A stretch of 64,000 nucleotides of DNA from Larix kaempferi (Eukaryota > Streptophyta > Pinopsida > Pinales > Pinaceae): NCBI GenBank assembly GCA_027924585.1, contig BSBM01000426.1:1325001-1389000 (forward strand), in the 5' to 3' direction. The notes beneath the pieces were generated by a model. That model was not told the DNA's origin. It made no database searches and saw only the letters and a list, made by a program, of their open reading frames with translations. Shown piece after piece: positions 57,802 through 64,000 of this stretch (within the stretch, counting starts at the first letter, position 1; every line of letters begins with the position of its first letter). The translations under genes and the position numbers were made by a program.

Positions 57802-58795
57802 GTACAATCCTTCGTCAAATGAAATCATCATACTGTTCCATGTGAGCAACATTTCTATGAATGTTCTAAATTACGTAGGAAATGATTAACATGGTATTGT
57901 GGAAACTCTCATCATAAGTATATGTTCATAAGAATATTGTTTGTAGGCATAATCCCATCCCCATGCTTGAGTTAGAAGGAATGGACAAACTTTGTTGGCA
58001 TATCACATGTAATACTATATTATTTAAGAGTATTTTCTCCATATATCACAATGTATTTCTTCTCGGGAATCAAGAAATAGGATTTCTATCATCTCTTATT
58101 TTCTGTTACTAGACTTGTAAGTATCGGAGTTCGAATCTGCTTGTGAGCCAAAAGATTAGTCAAAATGACTTGGGGTGAGTCATACCTGTGTTGAATGAGT
58201 TTAACTCATGAGTAACTGAGTATGACTCACCATCCTGTCGGTAAATGCCCAGAAACTGCCCTGTCTATAGATTCCCAGAATCTGCTGAGCCATGTTTATA
58301 TTTTTTTGCTTGCCTAGTTTTATCAAGCCAAGTCAAAATCTTGACTCTTCTGCCTTGCTGAATTTTTCCCCAAGAAGTAAGATTGATTTCAATTCAGGGT
58401 ATTTTTATTGTCCATGTGATGTTCACTTTTGACCAAGGGAATCAAACCAGAATTACATAGGAAAATACATTAACGGAAATCTGTCTTGTGCCAAACACAT
58501 CATAAATCCTGTTATCTCTATGGACATTACCTTATTTCTAGTACCTCCAATTTTAGTGTTTGCGGATAATCTGCTATGCTAAATCACGTAGGTCTTGACT
58601 ACCCGCCACATTGGAGGATAATTAACTTGAGATCAAGGGTTGGGAAAATTTATTTCTTAAGAATTCAGGGCCCAGAATAGTTAAGATGGTATCTTAAAAT
58701 TTAGATGGGTCCACATAGTCATATTTCAATGTTCAAGGCTTATGGTGGAAAACCTTATTCAGGGCCCATAACTAAAAGCAATTTTCTGTCAGACA
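57802..58795. other. No gene seen
   Basis: AT-rich spacer with no recognisable sequence. It may include introns of the RBR relic. Confidence 0.4.
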
Positions 58796-58963
58796 ATAAT
58801 AAGATGGTCTCTATAAAATTTGGATGGGTATCTACAGGTATGGAATTGTTTATTTTTCACTGTAATATGTAGGTACTGTCTGTCAGACAATAATAAGATA
58901 GTCTCTATAAAATTTGGATGGGTATCTATAGGTATGGAATTGTTTATTTTTCACTGTAATATG
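58796..58963. repeat. Tandem duplication, 84 bp x 2
   Basis: CTGTCAGACAATAATAAGAT starts at 58796 and 58880. The copies differ at about two positions. Confidence 0.9.
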
Positions 58964-59099
58964 TAGGTACTGCTTTTGTGTGGCAACCTTAGACACTGCA
59001 TTCTCTGTATTTTTTTGCAGAAAATAGTAAATTAAACTTATTAACTCAAACACATGCATGTATTGTTTAACATGTTTTTGATTAATATGCGAGCCTTGA

Positions 59100-60200
59100 T
59101 GTTTTTGATACCCGTTGCTAATGTGACTCAAATGTTTTTGAAATCCCTCGTGGCATCTACTTCCAGTTCTCTAATAGATGTTTTGAAGGACGAAGAGGAG
59201 AAGGAAGATGTCTCCCATAATGTTCTCGTCAATGTTGTGGACAATATGCCTCTTACCAAAGTAAGCCCATTTTTTTTCTCTTTTATTTCCCATGGTTTCT
59301 CATCTTCTGTTGGATGTGTTTTTCTTGTTTTTCGCATACATGGAGGGTTTTAGGGTTTATCTATGGGGTTGTTGGTACTAAATATAGGAAGCTGCTGAGA
59401 ATAGTCCACTGGAGAAGGCCAAGGTCATGAAGAGCATAGACATTGAAGAAATCGCTATCACGTTGGACCAACTAACATGTACCTATGCCCTAGCGGTATT
59501 GATCTTGAGCATTCGATTGCGTTTTCTGATACTCAACGCCAAGATATCATGGCATTCCTCCTCGAGTGAGTTCAGTTCTAAAACTTACCTGTTGTTAGAT
59601 TTGATATTCTTGTTTGAGCATAATGGAATTTGTTTAACCATTTATGCACTGAGCTACTTGAATTTGATACAGTTCATTCCAGAATGCTACTGGAATTTGG
59701 AAAGGGTTTTGCCAATGGTTCTCCATCCCTTTTGCTCTTGGATAAAGAAACAGAGAACAGAGCACCAATGAGGACAAGCAAGGGCATCAAATACAAAGGG
59801 AAGAAATTGAATATGCTCAAAATGAAGCTGAAAGAATAACATGTCTGACTGAAGATATTGCCTTTGAGGAAGACAGGCTACTACTTTCTCTAGATGAGAT
59901 TTCTCCTAAAATTGGAACAATGAATAATCAGTCATTAGGTTAGATCTTATAGTTAAGGAGGTGGATTGTAATCCCATTATATATGGACCTGCTGGAGATC
60001 ACTTAAATGCAAGAAACAATCTAGTTACTAAAGAAGGTGACAAGACGGTTGTGTGGACTGCACAAAGAATAGTCAATCAATCATCTGGAACAGGTGAAGC
60101 TAGAAACATATCCTAGCAGGAATCTGCAAGGTCTAAAAATTTGAGTGATTTAAGTGCTCTAGAAAAATATGCATGCAGTTTGGGTGCTCGATGCAATAAT
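59100..60200 (+). pseudogene. Unrecognised exon-like cluster
   Basis: Four coding-like pieces lie on the plus strand. At about 59127-59262, SSSLIDVLKDEEEKEDVSHN ends at AAAG|TAAGC. At 59390-59570, an acidic or Lys-rich start leads to GIDLEHSIAFSDTQRQDIMA in one frame. At 59670-59942, QREEIEYAQNEAERITCLTE then DIAFEEDRLLLSL, a Glu-rich helical stretch, ends at TAG. At about 59950-60200 a Ser- and Asn-rich stretch follows. Codon-like continuity and splice-like borders suggest a host gene relic. I do not recognise the family, and the pieces need frame changes to connect. Confidence 0.35.
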
Positions 60201-60996
60201 ATGAAAGCATTTGCAGAGGGAAAATCAATGGTAGCCCAGGATCTCCACCTCTCGATGTAAGGAAAGTATCTTTTTCCTGGACAAATACAATAAGTGTATT
60301 CTGATATAATACCTTGGTCACCTTTCTACTTTGCATAGAGACTACATTAATAGCAGTAGTAGTCCACATGCAGTAGAGACTATATTAGCTTACAAGAGTA
60401 GTAGCTGTATAGTAGAACTACTAGCGAATAAAGCACTACTAGATAGAGATGTATAGAAAGTACTACTAGCCTTACTAAAGCTCTACTATCTAACTATTAG
60501 CCTTAGTCCATGTAACTTAGCCTATAGGTACTAGCTTGTCGTCATTGCTGCATTAGCTGCATGGGGACTTTCCAGGTCTTACTTACTTACTTTAATTAAC
60601 CTTAAAAGACTTATGGTTCTTTAGCTCTAGTCTGTACAGTAGCTGTAGAGTTAAACTAGTACTAGAGATAGAGTAAATACTATTAGCTTTCTGTCTCTGC
60701 TAGAGTTGTATAGTAAGGCCTTATATACTGCCTTAAGAGTTCATGCAGTAATAAATAAATACTAGCTGAAGTTTGTAGAGTCAGTTCCATTTCCATCTTT
60801 AGAGACACTACTTAAGCCGTTAAATCCTTATAATAATAGTGAAAGCTGTAGTTCAGATCTCTGCTGTAGTGACACTATTTGGACTCAATTAGTGCGATAA
60901 TGACTCTCTATATAGACTCCTAGTTAAGTTACATCTCTGTAGTGATTCACTGAAACTGAAGAAGCTGTAGTGAAAGCCTTCCTTATGTGTCGGTCT
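60201..60996. repeat. CTA/TAG-rich degenerate repeat region
   Basis: From about 60350 to 60970, the words ACTACTAG, TAGTAG, CTAGC, AGAGAC and CTGTAG recur at irregular spacing on a non-coding background. The region looks like a decayed short-period repeat. I see no gene. Confidence 0.4.
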
Positions 60997-61353
60997 TGTG
61001 ATATCCCTCCTTTATGACCTATTTTGATCTTTATTTTATTATTATTTTTTAATATAAATGTAATTGTAAATTAACGACGGGCGCAACTAAGCGCCAGGCA
61101 GGTGAAGTCACTAAGAAGAAGGTGAGGGGCAAGATGACTTTCCAAAAAACTAACTATAGATGATAGGTATCATCTTAGTGCCACAGGAATTTGAGGAAGA
61201 GTGAGTTTACGGGTTAAAACCCTAAAAGTTATAAGTGTCGTCTTAGGTTATCAAAATCCTGAGTTAACTTTAAGTCCTAAATAGGTCTTCCAATAAAGTT
61301 ATTATTGTTACAAAACAATAAGAAACTCCTACAACTATCCTTTAGATAAAGTG

Positions 61354-61395
<42 letters not shown>

Positions 61396-64000
61396 AAATC
61401 CTACTTAAGGTAAAGGAGTACCTATTGGATAATACTACTATTTCAAGTTATATAAAAACATGAGGTTAATATATTTCTATACCCTCCTTGAGAGGAAAAG
61501 GTAATCCTGAGAGGATTTTTTTTAAGTATAAATATTTAGATACATAATTAGATATGAAGAAAATTTATATGACAAGATTCATATATATAAAATAAAGATA
61601 TGTCTACATTACCTAGGAAAACTATCAAATACAAAGCATATGGCAAAAGTGCATTTAAGGATATCGAGATATAGTATCGTAAGGAAAATGATTGCAAGGT
61701 TCACTAAATAAAGAGTGGATCGTATAAAAGTTATTTTCGTATTAAAAATGAGACTATTAATTAATTAGAACAATTACAAGAAATCGATGTTAGTTTAATA
61801 ATGTAGTTACATACAAAGTAACGTAACGACTAGTCCTTGATATGGTTATTATAAGAAGGCGGATATTGGGGGATCTTGTTCCCATCGTCCTTGCTCCAAT
61901 TATTTCAAAACTAAAGTGAACTTTGTGGCAAACTAAACTGCCGACCTATTTTCAAAATTTGGAGTTATGACGCCAAAACGTGGCCATAGGTTCTGGTAGT
62001 TTTTCTGGAGAGTTTTGAGGAGTTGTCCCCTGAGTGGAGCACAACTCACCAAGGCGACCACCATTGTTTATTTTGAAGCTTCCATTTGTCGCTCAGGTGG
62101 GGAAAAGGAAATCGAACTCTGACCCAGATCTGGGTTAGAGGAAGCAAGGTGATAATGACTGAACAGGTGATAAGAAGGGGGAAAAAATTATCACTAGGGG
62201 AGGGAGGGATACCCTGGATCTCCTGATTGTAACGCAGGGGAACTTTTTCTCTCCTCTCGGGAAGAGTATGGAAAGACGATCTCTGCGAAGGGATGCGACC
62301 TCCATAGAGGCTGTGTGTTAGAGTAAGATCCGAGAAGTGGAATGGAGAAGACTGCGTGACAGAAATAGGTTAGCAACTGTTCGTTTTCAAATGGGTTGAA
62401 ACTATGCATTATTCAAGTTGAGTTTAGCAGAAAACTCTGCAACGGAGCTAGTAAAGTGAACTCAGCTTTCCCAGGAGCGTTCACATTTGAAACTGCCAGG
62501 TATGAGTTGTTGATATTTTCTAATGTTTTATTTCTGGGTTGAAATATTCATTTCCAAGCTGTGGGACAGAATGCACCTTGTAGCCGATCCTTAACATCCT
62601 TGGCCAATGCATAGTCTTGTATCAATGCGAGAGGGTTTGGTAGACTAACACTCCCTCTGTATGAGGTATTTCCTTCCCAACTCAGATGCGAAAAGAAACA
62701 ACCGGATCCCTATGCGAAGGGATGGCTTCAACGCCATAATTTTTAATTAGAGTTATGTATGTCGGTTTAGCGAATGGCTAATGCACTCGGTATTTTAATT
62801 TATGTTGGGAAAGCATATCTCCTTCTGGATCTTATTGCATGGATCGATCTCTGTTTTCTAAAGCGTTTTTTTTTCTTTCTAGATCTTACTCCATGGATTG
62901 ATATCGGTTTGTTAAAGTCTAGTTGCATTCTGCTTCGAATTACTCTAACTCATCTCTGTGCTGCATGGTTTGAATGCTTATTGTATGCTGGATTTGCTTC
63001 TTAAACCATCTTAGTTTTTGCGGGAATTGAATGCCTTACTGCATTCCAAATTTGCTCTTTAAATCATATCTATGTTAAGAGAAGCCACCATCATATCTAT
63101 GCGGCCCCCTTCTTGACAAAATTTGTTTGTTATCCTCCTCTCATCTCAAAAGGAATGTGCCTTTATTGGATTGAGTTTGAGTACTAATTTCTTATTAATT
63201 TTCGCCAATCCACATCTTAGTCTTTTCAAAGCATTATAAGTATTAAATATATATTGAGGTGATAACTCGAGTAAATCCACCTGAGGGATGATCTACTTAG
63301 TTCTACGTTTTGCTGGAATGCTTTAGTAAATGTTAAGTTGTCTCCTTTTAAAGTATAATATTATTCTCTCATAGTACGAACCTTGTAATCAATTCCAGAG
63401 GGATGAGAGTAAACCGCTGTATTTCATGTGGGGATTTTCCTTCGTAGTTGTGCTGCCGCGATTCTAGGAATCCCCATTGGGATTTTCATTTCCGGTTTAT
63501 GCTAGCCTTTGACCCAGATTTTATGTTTATATATATATATATTCCAAGCGAGCGCTAATTCATGCTAGCATATGTTGTTATATGTTAAGTTAGTATGTGA
63601 GTGATTGCTTGATCACTGTCATAAAGCTATGCTAAGGATTGGTTAGTATTATTTAGAATTCCAGGTTTAGTATCTCTACATGTATTATGTTGTTAATTTT
63701 CTATTCAATATAAATGTAAGTTCCCACGAAGTCTTGTAAATGGGAGGTACTCAGTTTTATATTGTTAGATTAGAGGAAGGACTTTTGGGTGAATATGTCC
63801 TTTGTATTGTCTCTCTTTTATCACAAGAAGACCGCTAGTTGAGGGCTTGAGAAGATGAAAGCTTGTAATAATCAAGTTGCAGGATGTGATCAACTCTGTT
63901 CTTGGAATAATGATAAAGGATGGGACACTTTTGTGGATGTAGCCCCAAGAGTGGGGTGAACCATGTACATATGGTTTTTTTTTGTGTGTATCATAGGAGT
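60997..64000 (+). mobile_element. Probable giant LTR (5' 3.0 kb), truncated by the window edge
   Basis: It starts TGTGATATCCCTCCTT, almost the same as the reverse-strand start of the 3.84 kb solo LTR (TGTAATATCCCTCCTT). An AT-dinucleotide run follows about 355 bp in, compared with about 375-580 bp in the solo LTR. A U5-like motif GTGGATGTAGCCC...GGGGTGAACCATG is at about 63934-63965, compared with about 3.3 kb in the solo LTR. So start, AT run and U5 motif lie in the same order at similar distances. Sequence between is too diverged to align by eye. No gag or pol is seen; small open frames (62194-62409, 62774-63004) are unidentified. Confidence 0.5.
61355..61397. repeat. AT dinucleotide microsatellite
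   Basis: (AT)n of about 42 bp with one interruption, inside the probable LTR. Confidence 0.95.

Overview
This is plant nuclear DNA, almost certainly a large repeat-rich genome. Evidence: Ty1/copia and Ty3/gypsy elements nested in one another, plant-type initiator-Met primer sites (TGGTATCAGAG), a cellulose synthase relic with GT-AG introns, and no intact host gene. The overall look (AT-rich, long degraded intergenic DNA, very long LTRs) fits a gymnosperm best, but a fern is not excluded. That assignment is inference.

Layout. 1-15.4 kb: a minus-strand Ty3/gypsy element, probably a chromovirus, cut by two younger plus-strand insertions. One is a 4.3 kb element with LTRs and only a gag remnant (2619-6936), placed between gypsy protease and reverse transcriptase. 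The other is a decayed Tnt1-like copia (about 8652-13267) in the gypsy gag. 15.4-33 kb: gene-poor DNA with a LINE-like tail, a 231-bp inverted dispersed repeat, a 657-bp tandem array, a 504-bp repeat family and several two-copy tandem duplications.

33.1-53.3 kb is the most interesting part: a decayed but readable Helentron-type rolling-circle transposon, all on the plus strand. The order is two tandem OTU-like cysteine protease domains, a zinc-finger segment, a HUH Rep nuclease, a Pif1-family helicase, an AP-endonuclease-like (EEP) domain and an intron-containing RPA-like single-strand DNA binding protein. A 6.1 kb copia element (33673-39778; TSD GAATG; LTRs about 97% identical) splits the first OTU domain. 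A 3.84 kb apparent solo LTR (47188-51027; TSD CCCAC) splits an RPA exon. Without these two insertions the unit would be about 10 kb. The proteins would form a rolling-circle transposition machine: Rep nicks and joins, the helicase unwinds, RPA protects single strands, and EEP and OTU have accessory roles. None of it looks intact now.

53.3-64 kb: host-gene relics (a CesA fragment; an RNF216-like RBR ubiquitin-ligase fragment; an unrecognised exon-like cluster at 59.1-60.2 kb), then the first about 3 kb of a giant LTR that runs off the right edge. No RNA gene, CRISPR array or intact host gene was seen.
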